64,000 bases of DNA, taken from NCBI RefSeq assembly GCF_014196525.1, contig NZ_JACIDX010000004.1, forward strand, positions 157,763 to 221,762. Reading direction: 5' to 3'. This DNA comes from Novosphingobium sediminicola (GTDB lineage: Bacteria > Pseudomonadota > Alphaproteobacteria > Sphingomonadales > Sphingomonadaceae). The notes beneath the pieces were generated by a model. It was not told where the DNA came from. It saw only the letters and a program-made list of their open reading frames with translations, and ran no database searches. This document shows positions 43,803-52,557 of the stretch, piece after piece. Position 1 is the stretch's first letter, and the number at the start of each line of letters is the position of its first letter. Position numbers and translations under genes: made by a program.

Positions 43803-44753
43803 CGCGGATTCGCGGATCACCAGATGATGCGCAAAGCTGGCATCACCATCCCCCCGGTCCAGCGCCATATCCACCGCAATCCGCGCGATCTCCTCCACCG
43901 GCTGGTGAACGCTGGTCAGCGCGGGATAGCACATCTGGCCCTCGACCGAATTGTCGAACCCGGCAATCGCCACATCCTGGGGCACGCGAAACCCCAGACG
44001 CAGCGCGCAGGCCATCGCGCCCAGCGCCATCTGGTCATTGGCGGCAAAGATCGCCGTGGGCCGCTGCGGCAGGGCCATCAGATCGCGAAACGCCCGCTCG
44101 CCCTCGGCATAGGTCATCCCTGCGCGCACCACATGGCTGTCGGGCAAATCCAGCCCGCTGTCGGCCAGCCCGGCGCGAAAGCCGGTCAAACGCTCCTCGG
44201 CGGCCATATCCGGGCGCGGCGGCGCGATCATCGCCAGCACCCGATGCCCCCGCCCCGCCAGGTATTGCGCCATTTCGCCCGCAATCGCATGGTCATGCAC
44301 CTCGACGCTGCGGCCGATCCCGTCATCCTTGCCCGCAATCCGCACCACCGGCTTACCCAGCTTCATCAATGCCGCCAGCACGCGGGGATTATCGGCAAAG
44401 GGCGGCACCACGATCACCGCATCCGGCTCGCACGAAAGCGTGATGGAGAGATCTTCGCCATCCATCACCTCGAGCACCAGATGATAGCCCACCTTGCGGC
44501 AGGCATCGGCGGTGGCCACCATGATCCGCGAAAAATAGCTGTAGGTCAGGCGCGGGGCGATCATCGCGATGATGAAGCTGCGCCCGCTGGCCAATTGCCG
44601 CGCGGCCAGAGCGGGGCGATAATTCAGCTCGCGGATCGCGCGCTCAACCTTTTCGCGCACACCGGGCCGCACCGTCTGCGCGCCATTGATAACGCGCGAA
44701 ACCGTCTTGATCGAAATGCCCGAAAGCTGCGCCACATCCTTGATCGTCGCCAT
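43800..44753 (-). CDS. LacI-family transcriptional regulator
   Basis: A 317-residue repressor. The N-terminal HTH reads ATIKDVAQLSGISIKTVSRV with the hinge NYRPALAARQLASGRS. A periplasmic-binding-protein-like effector domain follows, with PTAIFAANDQMALGAMACAL and VAIAGFDNSVEGQM. The ligand is probably a sugar released from a sulfated glycan, judged by the neighbouring sulfatase. Two near-identical dyads, one in front of this gene and one in front of the sulfatase, suggest that it controls itself and the sulfatase-FGE unit. Confidence 0.92.
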   Translation of the reverse strand: MATIKDVAQLSGISIKTVSRVINGAQTVRPGVREKVERAIRELNYRPALAARQLASGRSFIIAMIAPRLTYSYFSRIMVATADACRKVGYHLVLEVMDGEDLSITLSCEPDAVIVVPPFADNPRVLAALMKLGKPVVRIAGKDDGIGRSVEVHDHAIAGEMAQYLAGRGHRVLAMIAPPRPDMAAEERLTGFRAGLADSGLDLPDSHVVRAGMTYAEGERAFRDLMALPQRPTAIFAANDQMALGAMACALRLGFRVPQDVAIAGFDNSVEGQMCYPALTSVHQPVEEIARIAVDMALDRGDGDASFAHHLVIRESA

Positions 44754-44818
44754 GGCCTATCCCTTTTTCCGCCATGGCTGATGCGCCATTTTACCTGCGA
44801 TGCGCAAGAGGCAAGGCA

Positions 44819-44841
44819 AAAATACCAGCGATGGCACTTTG
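44819..44841. promoter_or_regulatory. LacI-type operator-like site B (in front of lacI)
   Basis: AATACCAGCGATGGCACTT (inside 44819-44841) lies 66-88 bp upstream of the lacI start and aligns with site A at 43780-43802 over 19 of 23 positions, in the same orientation relative to the downstream gene. Confidence 0.6.
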
Positions 44842-44990
44842 ACAGGCCGCTCGCCTTTTCCGCAAACGATACCATTTGCGTTGGACGAAACCGCCCGCAT
44901 TCTGTAGGCCGTTTTCACCGGCAGCATCTCCATCCTCAAGCGCTGCCGGCTGAGAGTTGCCATGCTCCCGCTTGCCTTGGGAACATGCCT

Positions 44991-45527
44991 ATGATCAGAC
45001 AGGGCGAATATCGGCAACCCGACGCGGTCCGTCCTTGGTTCGACCATCCCAGTTCGCCGGCCTTGCAAAGCTCGTTTGAAACGCTTCAGGCCGGGTGCAA
45101 CTATCTGATCGCGCGCGGCTCCGGCCCGGCGGCGGCCACGAACGCCACCCCCCGGCCCAAGGTGCTGATGCGCGTATCGGGCAACCATCTCAAGGAACTC
45201 GAACGCTTCTTTTCGCTGCTGATCGGCGAATATCGCGCCTTCCTGCGCGCGATGGCGCCCCATACGCGGCCCACCCCGGTCGATCTCCACCCGCTCGACA
45301 AACATCGCCCGCGCCTGCGCGCGATCCGGCGGCTTCAGGTGGCGGCCTGCGACGGGCCGGTGCGCAACCATTGCGCGATCACCGCCCGCGATCTGGCCAT
45401 TGCCTCGCTGGGGCTGGCGGGGGGCAAACAGGCTGCGGGCCAACCCTTTGTGCTGGATGATGGGGCGCTGGCCGAAATCGCGCGCTTCTATCTGGCGCTG
45501 GCCGGGGATGTGGTTGGGCTGGCCTAA
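44991..45527 (+). CDS. Conserved-looking hypothetical protein, 178 residues
   Basis: It starts MIRQGEYRQPDAVRPWFDHP and has no signal peptide or membrane segment. It looks like a mixed helical protein with a basic middle (LHPLDKHRPRLRAIRRLQVA) and an alanine-rich C-terminal helix. I do not recognise the family. I call it real rather than the overlapping reverse-strand frame (44757-45443) because its codon third positions are GC-rich, it has GGGA about 8 nt upstream of the ATG, and it fills the gap up to the convergent response regulator stop. It is read divergently from lacI. Confidence 0.55.
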   Translation: MIRQGEYRQPDAVRPWFDHPSSPALQSSFETLQAGCNYLIARGSGPAAATNATPRPKVLMRVSGNHLKELERFFSLLIGEYRAFLRAMAPHTRPTPVDLHPLDKHRPRLRAIRRLQVAACDGPVRNHCAITARDLAIASLGLAGGKQAAGQPFVLDDGALAEIARFYLALAGDVVGLA

Positions 45528-45542
45528 TCTGATACGGCCTGA

Positions 45543-46409
45543 TCAGCTTCGGGTGACATGGGGCACAAAGACATAGCCCTCATTGCGCACGGTGCGGATC
45601 AGTTCGGACACGCCGCTGCTGCCCGCATCGGTCATCTTGCGGCGCAGGCGCGAGAGCTGCACATCAATCGCGCGGTCGAAATGATCGGCATCGCCCCCGC
45701 GTGACCATTCCAGCAACTGATCGCGTGTGACCACCCGGCGCGGATGCTGGGCAAAGGCCAGCAACAGGCGAAACTCGCCCTCGGTCAGCGTAATCATCCG
45801 CCCATCGGGGTCGAACAGCAAACGCATGTCCAGATCCATCCGCCAGCCTTCGAAATAGAGCCCATTGGCCCCCGAACCGGACCTGATCGCCGAAACGTCC
45901 TGCGCCTCGCCCTCGGTCACCGCCTCGCCCGCGCCGGTCTGGCGCGCCTCGGCGCGGATTTCCCCGGTCTGACGCGCCTGGGCGCGCATTTCCATCGCCT
46001 GATCCAGCACCGCCTGCGCCGCCGCCTTGCGCCGCAAAACAGCGCGGATGCGGGCCAGCAATTCGCGCGGGTTGCACGGCTTGGCCAGATAATCGTCGGC
46101 GCCCATTTCCAGCCCGACCACACGGTCAATATCCGACCCCACGGCACTGAGCATAATCACCGGCGGCGCATTGGGCCCAAGGCTGCGCAGCGCGGTCAGC
46201 CCGTCCTCCTTGGGCATCATCACATCCAGCACGATCAGATCGAACGAGCCGATTTCCAGCATCCGGCGCATTTCCACCGGATTGGCCGCCGTGGCCGTCT
46301 GATAGCCATGCTTGCCCAGAAATTCGGACACGACCGTCCGGATGCCCTTGTCATCGTCAACGATCAGGATTTTGGTCGCCAGATCCATGGCATTGTGTTT
46401 GGCCTGCAT
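45543..46409 (-). CDS. OmpR-type response regulator with extended linker
   Basis: A regulator of about 288 residues. The receiver domain has KILIVDDDKGIRTVV, the phosphoacceptor in LIVLDVMMPKEDG, and the lysine in YLAKPCNP. The C-terminal OmpR/PhoB winged helix includes LTEGEFRLLLAFAQHP, VTRDQLLEW and IDVQLSRLRRKM ... TVRNEGYVF. Between them lies an unusually long linker (about 60 residues) containing the duplicated segment ARQTGEIRAEARQTG. Starts at 46427, 46409 and 46388 are all possible. It is divergent from the sensor kinase that is its likely partner, with about 400 bp between them. Confidence 0.88.
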   Translation of the reverse strand: MQAKHNAMDLATKILIVDDDKGIRTVVSEFLGKHGYQTATAANPVEMRRMLEIGSFDLIVLDVMMPKEDGLTALRSLGPNAPPVIMLSAVGSDIDRVVGLEMGADDYLAKPCNPRELLARIRAVLRRKAAAQAVLDQAMEMRAQARQTGEIRAEARQTGAGEAVTEGEAQDVSAIRSGSGANGLYFEGWRMDLDMRLLFDPDGRMITLTEGEFRLLLAFAQHPRRVVTRDQLLEWSRGGDADHFDRAIDVQLSRLRRKMTDAGSSGVSELIRTVRNEGYVFVPHVTRS

Positions 46410-46427
46410 CACGCGCCATTTCCACAT

Positions 46428-46818
46428 TTTTCTGGCCCGCGAATTTCACAAATTTTGCAAAACCCGCCCCGGATCGCCCCGCATGGTGAAATCTGGCCGA
46501 AATCACCGCGCAATCGACAGGGATCAGCTTGAGCCCATGTCCGATGCATCGCCCTCTTTTCCTGTGTCCGCCCCCCGGCCATGACGCAGGCCATCGAGAG
46601 CCATGACACCGGCCAAAGCCATAGACGAACGGCGAGCGGCCAGACCGATGGAAATGTATCCGCCCCCACTGGTGCATTCCCCGGCCTGACCGCCCTTCCG
46701 TCCGCCGCCCTGATCCCGCTCGAAAGCACCATCGCCCCCCCGCTTTCGCTCGGTCCCTGGTCAGGGCGGCGGCATTGGCCTTTGGCGCCTCCTCCCGTTC
46801 TGCAGGGATAGGCCGGCC
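46428..46818. other. Divergent region between response regulator and sensor kinase
   Basis: About 390 bp. The part next to the regulator (46440-46480) is AT-richer, with AATTTCACAAATTTTGC, and is a likely promoter/operator zone. A 76-codon rightward frame (46581-46811) has no homology that I recognise and poor coding character. If the kinase really begins at 46975, the gap is longer. Confidence 0.4.
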
Positions 46819-49167
46819 ATGTCCGCCCGATCCCCCATATGGTTGCCCAAATCGGATTCCGGTTCCGATGCCGAATCCGCGCGCGCGGCCTCCTCGATCT
46901 TTGCGCCGAACCGGCCCGGCCCAACCGGCGATGAGCCATCGCTTTCCCCCGCGATTTATGGCAATTGCCGGGGCATGGCCGCATATTCTTTTCGCCGCAG
47001 ACTGGCGCTGCCGCTGGGATTGCAAATGCTCGGGCTGCTGGTTGGCGTCCTGATCGTGGCGCAATGCGCAACGCTGGCGCTGACCGTGCTGATCCCGCCC
47101 GCCAGCCCCCAGCGCTGGGATCTGGAGGCGGTGGCGCGGATGCTGCTGGGCCATGTTGAAAACGACAATCTGGAAATCCGGGCGATGAAAGGCCCGCCCG
47201 ACATCAGCGGCTCGGGCTGGCTGGTGTCGGAAACCTCGCGTGAGGCATTGGCGCGGCGGCTGGGGCAACGGGTGGATCACGTTGTGCTGGCCTTTTACAC
47301 GCAATTGCCGGTGGGCGGGGTGACGGTGCCCGCGGCCGGTTCGCGCGGGCCGATGGCACTGAGCGATCCTGAAGGATCGGGATTGCTTTCGGGTCTTGTC
47401 GGCACGGCCCATGCGCAGGGGATGCGCGGCGGCCCGCTGGGCGGCGGCGCGCCGGGCAATGGCTTCCCCGGCGGCGGTTTTCCCGGCGGCGGCTTTCCGG
47501 GCGGCGGCTTTCCGGGCGGAGGCTTCCCCGGCGGCGGCCATCCCGGAGGCGGTGTTCCCGGTGGCGGTATTCCGGGCGGGGGCGTCCCCGGTGGCGGTGC
47601 TCCCGGCGGTGGTGCTCCCGGTGGCGGCGCTCCGGGCGGAGGGCATCCCGGTGGCGGTGTTCCGGGCGGCGGAGTGCCCGGTGGCGGTGTTTCGGGCGGC
47701 AGAGCGCCCGGTGGCGCGGCGCCTGTCGGCGGAAATCCGCCAACCGGCACGCCCGCCAACATAAGCGGCAATATCGGCCCCCGCGCCGCCGCGCCCAGCG
47801 TGGTCGGCACCAGCCAGCAACCGCAGACCAGCGGCGCCTCGCGCATCACCGGCCCGACCATCGCCGCACAGGGCCCGGGCGGGCCGGGCGTAAATAGCGG
47901 CGCGATGGCCCCTTCGATGGTGGCGCCGATGGCGTCACTGGGCAATCCCGGCCCCGCTTCGGCCCAGCCCGCCGTCACGCCGCGCGCGGCAACGCCGCTC
48001 AACGCCGAGGCCCCCGCCCATCCGTCGCCCATGCCCCATGAGGATGCCCCGCAGGCCGAGGTCGCAGCCTCATCCCATGCAGCGTCCGCCACGCCCGCCG
48101 AATCCTCCACATCGGCGGCAGGGCTTGACCCGGCGCCGCTGGGCGTGCCGCAACCGATCCCTTTCCGCGAAGGCAGCGGCGTGCTCTCCTTCACCACGCC
48201 GCCCTTTATCGAGGGCGATTTCGTCGCCGCCATGCGTCAGGGTGATGGCACATGGATAGCGGTCGCGCCGCGCGCCGAACCCTTTCCCAACCGCTGGCAA
48301 AAGCGGGTGATGCTGTGGTTCGTGCTTTCGATGCTGATTACCGTGCCTTTGGCGCTGATGTTTGCCCGGCGCATCGTCAAGCCGCTCGAAGGCTTTGCCC
48401 GCGCCGCCGAGGTGCTGGGGCGCGATCCTTCGGCCAATGTCGTGCCTTTGTCGGGACCGGCCGAAGTGGGCCGGGCGGCGCGCGCGTTCAACCAGATGCG
48501 CGACCGGCTGCGCGCCTTTGTTGATGATCGCACCGCGATGGTCGGCGCGATCAGCCACGATCTGCGCACGCCTTTGACGCGGCTGCGTTTCCGGCTGGAG
48601 GATGTGCCCGACGAACAGCGCGACGCGCTGCTGGCCGAGGTAGACGAGATGGAGATGATGATCAGCCAGGTCATCGCCTTCATCCGCGAGGCATCGACCC
48701 CCGGCGCGCGGCAAAGGCTGGATCTGGCCACGCTGGTGGCCGATGCGGTCGAGGATGCGCGCGTGATGGGCGACCGGGTGCGGCTGGACATCACCACCCC
48801 GATCCGGGTCGAGGTCGATCCGCTGGGCATTCGCCGCCTCTTGGGAAATCTGCTTGAAAATGCCCTGAAATATGGCCAGCAGGCGCGGGTACGTGTGTTG
48901 GTGAATGAGCAGGGGGCCGTGGCCGAAATCGTCGATAATGGGCCGGGCATCCCGCAAGAGGATCGCGAGCGCGCCTTTGAACCCTTTTTCCGCTGTGAAC
49001 AGGCCATCGAATCGGACAAGCCGGGCAGCGGGCTGGGCCTTGCGGTATGCCGTTCGATTGCGCGGGCGCATGGCGGCGATGTCCTGCTGGAACAGCGCGA
49101 GGAAGGCTTTGTCGCCAAGCTGGTGCTGCCCACGCTCTATGACGACATAATGCCCAAGGCCGCGTGA
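46819..49167 (+). CDS. Sensor histidine kinase with a PGGGX-repeat periplasmic domain
   Basis: A kinase of 782 residues numbered from 46819; a start at M53 (46975), just before the first helix, may be the real one. Helices lie at about 64-92 and 496-516. The periplasmic part of about 400 residues holds 15 uninterrupted PGGGX pentapeptides (residues 217-291, X = F, H, V, I or A) with degenerate repeats on both sides, then a Pro/Ala/Thr-rich stretch. HAMP (about 518-575) follows, then the H-box GAISHDLRTPLTRLRF (His 580), the N-box NLLENALKYG, DNGPGIP and GSGLGLAV. The GTGA overlap at its end couples it to an outer-membrane protein gene. Confidence 0.88.
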   Translation: MSARSPIWLPKSDSGSDAESARAASSIFAPNRPGPTGDEPSLSPAIYGNCRGMAAYSFRRRLALPLGLQMLGLLVGVLIVAQCATLALTVLIPPASPQRWDLEAVARMLLGHVENDNLEIRAMKGPPDISGSGWLVSETSREALARRLGQRVDHVVLAFYTQLPVGGVTVPAAGSRGPMALSDPEGSGLLSGLVGTAHAQGMRGGPLGGGAPGNGFPGGGFPGGGFPGGGFPGGGFPGGGHPGGGVPGGGIPGGGVPGGGAPGGGAPGGGAPGGGHPGGGVPGGGVPGGGVSGGRAPGGAAPVGGNPPTGTPANISGNIGPRAAAPSVVGTSQQPQTSGASRITGPTIAAQGPGGPGVNSGAMAPSMVAPMASLGNPGPASAQPAVTPRAATPLNAEAPAHPSPMPHEDAPQAEVAASSHAASATPAESSTSAAGLDPAPLGVPQPIPFREGSGVLSFTTPPFIEGDFVAAMRQGDGTWIAVAPRAEPFPNRWQKRVMLWFVLSMLITVPLALMFARRIVKPLEGFARAAEVLGRDPSANVVPLSGPAEVGRAARAFNQMRDRLRAFVDDRTAMVGAISHDLRTPLTRLRFRLEDVPDEQRDALLAEVDEMEMMISQVIAFIREASTPGARQRLDLATLVADAVEDARVMGDRVRLDITTPIRVEVDPLGIRRLLGNLLENALKYGQQARVRVLVNEQGAVAEIVDNGPGIPQEDRERAFEPFFRCEQAIESDKPGSGLGLAVCRSIARAHGGDVLLEQREEGFVAKLVLPTLYDDIMPKAA
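47452..47736 (+). repeat. 15-bp tandem repeat encoding PGGGX
   Basis: Fifteen in-frame 15-bp units at 47467-47691 of the form CC(C/G)GG(C/T)GGCGG followed by a variable codon, with diverged units at 47452-47466 and 47692-47736. Such short GC-rich repeats are prone to slippage, so the copy number may vary between strains. Confidence 0.93.
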
Positions 49168-50120
49168 TAAAGCAGGCGATCCTTGGGGCCGCCCTCTGGG
49201 CGATGACGGGCGGCGCGGCGCAGGCCCAGCAGGCAGAAACCCCGCAGGAAACCCAATCCCCGCAGGACATCAGGCCCGAAAGGCTGGAAATCCCCGCCGC
49301 CGCGCCTGCCTCTGCGGTCGAGGTCGCCCCCGCCAATCCCAAGGCGGTCTGGATCGCGAGCGCCACCGGCGGCGTGGTTGACCGCGACACCACATCCTCC
49401 AGCCCTTATGGCGCGTTGGCCATCACCCGATACAAGGGGTCGACCTATCTGCGCGCGGCCTACACTTTGTTTGGAGGCACGCTGCAACAGGCCGATGCGG
49501 CCATTCCCTCGACCTATCACATCGGTTCGATCGGCGCGGGGGGCAATTGGCACGGCTGGGTGGCCGATGCCTATGTCAGCTATGGCCGACAGGTTTACGG
49601 CGCGATTCAGGCGCAGGGCACAACCCGGCAAAGCGGGGTGGCATCGGGGGCCGATTATGTCGCGGCGGGGCTGCGTCTGGGCCGGGTGTTTCAGCCATGG
49701 GCGCGCTGGTACATCACCCCCACAATTGCCGGGCAATATGTCTATACCCGCTCGCTGCATCAGCGGTTTGATTTCTCCACCCTGTCATGGTCGGATTTTG
49801 AATTGCGCGAAAGGGCGCTGACGGGGATTGCCTCAGTGCGGGTGGACCGCGCGCTGGGGCGGCGGGGCCAGCATTATCTGGGCCTGTCCTATTCGCATTA
49901 CGTCACCGACAATGGCATGACCACATGGCGCCTTGCGCCCCCGCCCGACACCGCCGGGCCGCAGCCGGTGCGCACCCCCGACGGGTTTGAGGAAGTGGCC
50001 CTGTCGGGCATGTGGCAGATCCGGCCCCGGCTCTGGCTGGACACACAGGTGGCGCGCACAGCGGGCGCGGTGGCGGGCAACAGCACCACCGCCTCGCTTG
50101 GTTTGCGGGTGCGGTTTTAA
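49164..50120 (+). CDS. Putative outer-membrane beta-barrel protein coupled to the kinase
   Basis: A 318-residue protein with a signal peptide (MIKQAILGAALWAMTGGAAQ), a Gln/Pro-rich linker, and then about 240 residues of alternating aromatic/polar strands (YGALAITRYKGSTYLRAAYT, WHGWVADAYVSYGRQVYGAI, WYITPTIAGQYVYTRSL). It ends LGLRVRF, with the terminal Phe recognised by the barrel assembly machinery. The start GTG overlaps the kinase stop, so production is linked to it. I do not recognise a named family. A barrel monitored by, or paired with, the kinase periplasmic domain is an inference. Confidence 0.75.
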   Translation: MIKQAILGAALWAMTGGAAQAQQAETPQETQSPQDIRPERLEIPAAAPASAVEVAPANPKAVWIASATGGVVDRDTTSSSPYGALAITRYKGSTYLRAAYTLFGGTLQQADAAIPSTYHIGSIGAGGNWHGWVADAYVSYGRQVYGAIQAQGTTRQSGVASGADYVAAGLRLGRVFQPWARWYITPTIAGQYVYTRSLHQRFDFSTLSWSDFELRERALTGIASVRVDRALGRRGQHYLGLSYSHYVTDNGMTTWRLAPPPDTAGPQPVRTPDGFEEVALSGMWQIRPRLWLDTQVARTAGAVAGNSTTASLGLRVRF

Positions 50121-51406
50121 AGGCCTTTGGCCAAGGCTTTCAGCCCGCCGACAATCGCATCGCGCGCGCATCCTGGCCGAACGGGCGACCCCATCACCGC
50201 ATGGGTCGCCCGCGCATAGGCTGCGTCATCCAGCACATAGCCCACCGCGCCTGCTGTCATGGTCACCACGCTGGTAGGCTGGGCAAAGGCGTCCTTGACC
50301 CCCTGCCCCAGCACAGTGCCCAGATCCGCCCCCACGCCCGCCAGCGTCACCGGGCCAAGGCGCACCAGCGAGAGCGGGATCACCACATCCCCGGCGGGGC
50401 TTTCGACCACGCCATTATTGGCGTCGCGCGCGCGTTTCACGCCGGGACAGACCGCCTGCCCCGCTGCGGCGCCAAGGCTGACCTGCGCCGCCGGGGCAGG
50501 CGCGGATTTGAGCGCATCGACCACCGAGGCCGCCAGCGAGCGCGCCTGTACATCAAGGATGGCCCAGCCGCCCGCGCCCTCGTCCTTTGCGGGCAGGCCC
50601 CCGGCATCGGCCTGAAGCGACTTATATTGCGAGAGCTGATCCCCCTCGGCCCCGGCGGCATAAAGCACGACCGGAGCGGCGGCATTATCCTCCAGCAGGC
50701 GGGAGACGGTGCCGGGCAGATCGCCGGTCACCTCCAGCCCATCGGGGCGGGTCATACTGCGAAACATCACCTCGGCATGGCTGGCATAATCGACCAGCAA
50801 GGCGATGCGCCGCCCATCCGCGCCCGTCACCTGCACCACGTCGAGCGATTTGTCCGAAGCAGCGGCAGGATCGCCGGTTTTGACCCCGGTGCTGGCCTCG
50901 CCATTGTTGATGTTGACCCAGCCGCGAGAGCGCACAAAGGAAATCCGCGCCGGGGCAAGGCCCGCGATGGCCTGACCCACCGCCGCCACCGCCGCCTTTT
51001 GGGTGCGCTCGAGTTCCTGCGCCTGACGCGGGCTGGGCGTATGGCCGTGGAAGAAAACCAGCGGGTTCGAATGGGTATGGGTGGCAAAGACCATCACCTG
51101 CGCGGGCGGGACATGGGCGGCCTGCGCCAGCGCGGAAACCATCGCGGCGGGTTCCGGCACATTCACATTCTCGATGCTGACCAGCACGATGCGCTTGCTG
51201 CCATCCTCCAACACCAAAGCACGAGTGAAGATATCATCATGGACGCCCACGAAGGGCTTGTCATTGGGCGAGGAGGGAGAGGCATAGGGAAAGGCGTCGG
51301 CGGGCGGGGTGATCGAGACCCGCGCCGCGCCCGCGCGCAGATCGCCCGCGATGACAGGAGTAGCAGCGACAGTGGCGAGCAGGGCCAGCGAAAGGGCGGT
51401 TTTCAT
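50117..51406 (-). CDS. Secreted neutral/alkaline ceramidase-like protein
   Basis: A 429-residue exported protein (leader MKTALSLALLATVAATPVIA) related to the N-terminal domain of neutral ceramidases, which hydrolyse N-acyl-sphingosine amides. It begins the mature part with GAARVSITPPADAFPY, and its zinc-site blocks are VMVFATHTHSNPL and LVDYASHAEVMF. It is much shorter than full ceramidases (about 650-700 residues), lacking their C-terminal immunoglobulin-like part, so the substrate may differ. It lies 14 bp after the aldose epimerase gene and overlaps the 3' end of the convergent barrel gene by 4 bp. Confidence 0.78.
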   Translation of the reverse strand: MKTALSLALLATVAATPVIAGDLRAGAARVSITPPADAFPYASPSSPNDKPFVGVHDDIFTRALVLEDGSKRIVLVSIENVNVPEPAAMVSALAQAAHVPPAQVMVFATHTHSNPLVFFHGHTPSPRQAQELERTQKAAVAAVGQAIAGLAPARISFVRSRGWVNINNGEASTGVKTGDPAAASDKSLDVVQVTGADGRRIALLVDYASHAEVMFRSMTRPDGLEVTGDLPGTVSRLLEDNAAAPVVLYAAGAEGDQLSQYKSLQADAGGLPAKDEGAGGWAILDVQARSLAASVVDALKSAPAPAAQVSLGAAAGQAVCPGVKRARDANNGVVESPAGDVVIPLSLVRLGPVTLAGVGADLGTVLGQGVKDAFAQPTSVVTMTAGAVGYVLDDAAYARATHAVMGSPVRPGCARDAIVGGLKALAKGL

Positions 51407-51420
51407 GCAAAGTCTCCGGT

Positions 51421-52557
51421 TTAGCGCGCCGAGAAGCGATAGGTGATGCGGTGAACATAGGTCTGGCCCGGATCGAGGCGGGCGCTGCCGAAAGCGGGCT
51501 TGTTGGGCGTGTCGGGAAACACTTGCGGCTCGACGCAGAAGGCGTCGCCCTGCCGATAGAGCTTGCCGCCCTTGCCCCGGATCGTGCCGTCGAGGAAATT
51601 GCCGGTGTAGAATTGCAGGCCAGGCTGGTTGCTCCACACCTCCATCGCGCGGCCGCTGAGAGGATCACGGATCGCGGCCATCAGGTGCTGGTCTTTGGTC
51701 GGCCTGTCTGCATTCGGGCGGGTGATCGCCCAATTATGGTCATAGCCGCGCGCCAGCGCCAGTTGCGGATCGCCATCGCGGATATGCGCGCCCATCGCGG
51801 TGGGTTTGCGCAAATCAAAGGGCGTGCCCGCCACCGGCGCGATCTCTCCGGTGGGGATCAGCGTGGCGTCGACCGGCGTATAGGCATTGGCCGGGATCAT
51901 GATGCGATGATCCATGATCGAGCGACCCGAAGCCTCGCCTCCAAGGTTGAAATAGGCGTGGCCCGTCAGATTGACGATGGTGGGCGCATCGGTGGTGGCG
52001 CGATAGGTGATCGAAAGCGCGCCTTTGTCATCGAGCGTATAGGTGGCGGTGACGCTCAGCGCGCCGGGATAGCCTTCCTCGCCATCGGGGCTGGTGCGGC
52101 GCAGGGTGACGCTGGCCTGCGGGCCGGAGGAAAGCGAGACGACCTGCCACAGATGCCGGTCAAAACCCGCCGCGCCGCCATGCAGGCTGTTGGGGCCGTC
52201 ATTCTTCGCCAGTGTATATGCCCGCCCGTCCAGCGTGAAATGCGCCCCGCCGATGCGGTTGGCATAGCGGCCCACGCTCGATCCGAAATAATTGGGACGG
52301 CTCAGATAGCCATCGAGGCTGGCATAGCCTTCGACCACATCGGCGCGGCGGCCCCGCGCATCAGGCACCATCAGCGATTGCAGGATCGCGCCATAGGACA
52401 GGATACGCGCGGAAAAGCCCCGCGCATTGGAAAGCGTGATCGCCTCGACCCGCGCGCCATCGGGCATGGCGCCGAAATCGGCGCGCCGCGCCTGTCCCGC
52501 ATGGGCCGCCGTCGCCAGCAGCAGCGCGCCGGTCGATAACGCAAGTTTTCCTAGCAT
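51421..52557 (-). CDS. galM: Exported aldose 1-epimerase (mutarotase)
   Basis: A 378-residue galactose mutarotase family protein. The leader MLGKLALSTGALLLATAAHA predicts export, which is usual for periplasmic mutarotases in glycan-using bacteria. Blocks are YGAILQSLMVPDARG, GRYANRIGGAHFTLDG, NDGPNSLHGG (conserved His), TNLTGHAYFNLGG-type sequence (IVNLTGHAYFNLGG, second His), and a conserved Asp region DHNWAI. The open frame to 52632 would add a non-signal extension, so 52557 is used. The ceramidase-like gene follows at 14 bp. It is divergent from the cupin gene. Confidence 0.9.
   Translation of the reverse strand: MLGKLALSTGALLLATAAHAGQARRADFGAMPDGARVEAITLSNARGFSARILSYGAILQSLMVPDARGRRADVVEGYASLDGYLSRPNYFGSSVGRYANRIGGAHFTLDGRAYTLAKNDGPNSLHGGAAGFDRHLWQVVSLSSGPQASVTLRRTSPDGEEGYPGALSVTATYTLDDKGALSITYRATTDAPTIVNLTGHAYFNLGGEASGRSIMDHRIMIPANAYTPVDATLIPTGEIAPVAGTPFDLRKPTAMGAHIRDGDPQLALARGYDHNWAITRPNADRPTKDQHLMAAIRDPLSGRAMEVWSNQPGLQFYTGNFLDGTIRGKGGKLYRQGDAFCVEPQVFPDTPNKPAFGSARLDPGQTYVHRITYRFSAR

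Noticed and set aside
43503..44990. N-terminal extension of the hypothetical protein, giving 674 codons
   Set aside because: The extension lies antisense to the sulfatase and lacI genes; only the part from 44991 is free of an opposing gene.
46581..46811. A 76-codon frame in front of the sensor kinase
   Set aside because: Pro/Ser/Thr-rich, with no ribosome site of note and no recognisable similarity; it lies in a probable promoter region.
47452..47736. Regular 15-bp repeats as a CRISPR array
   Set aside because: There are no spacers; the repeats are contiguous, in frame and encode PGGGX within a kinase gene.
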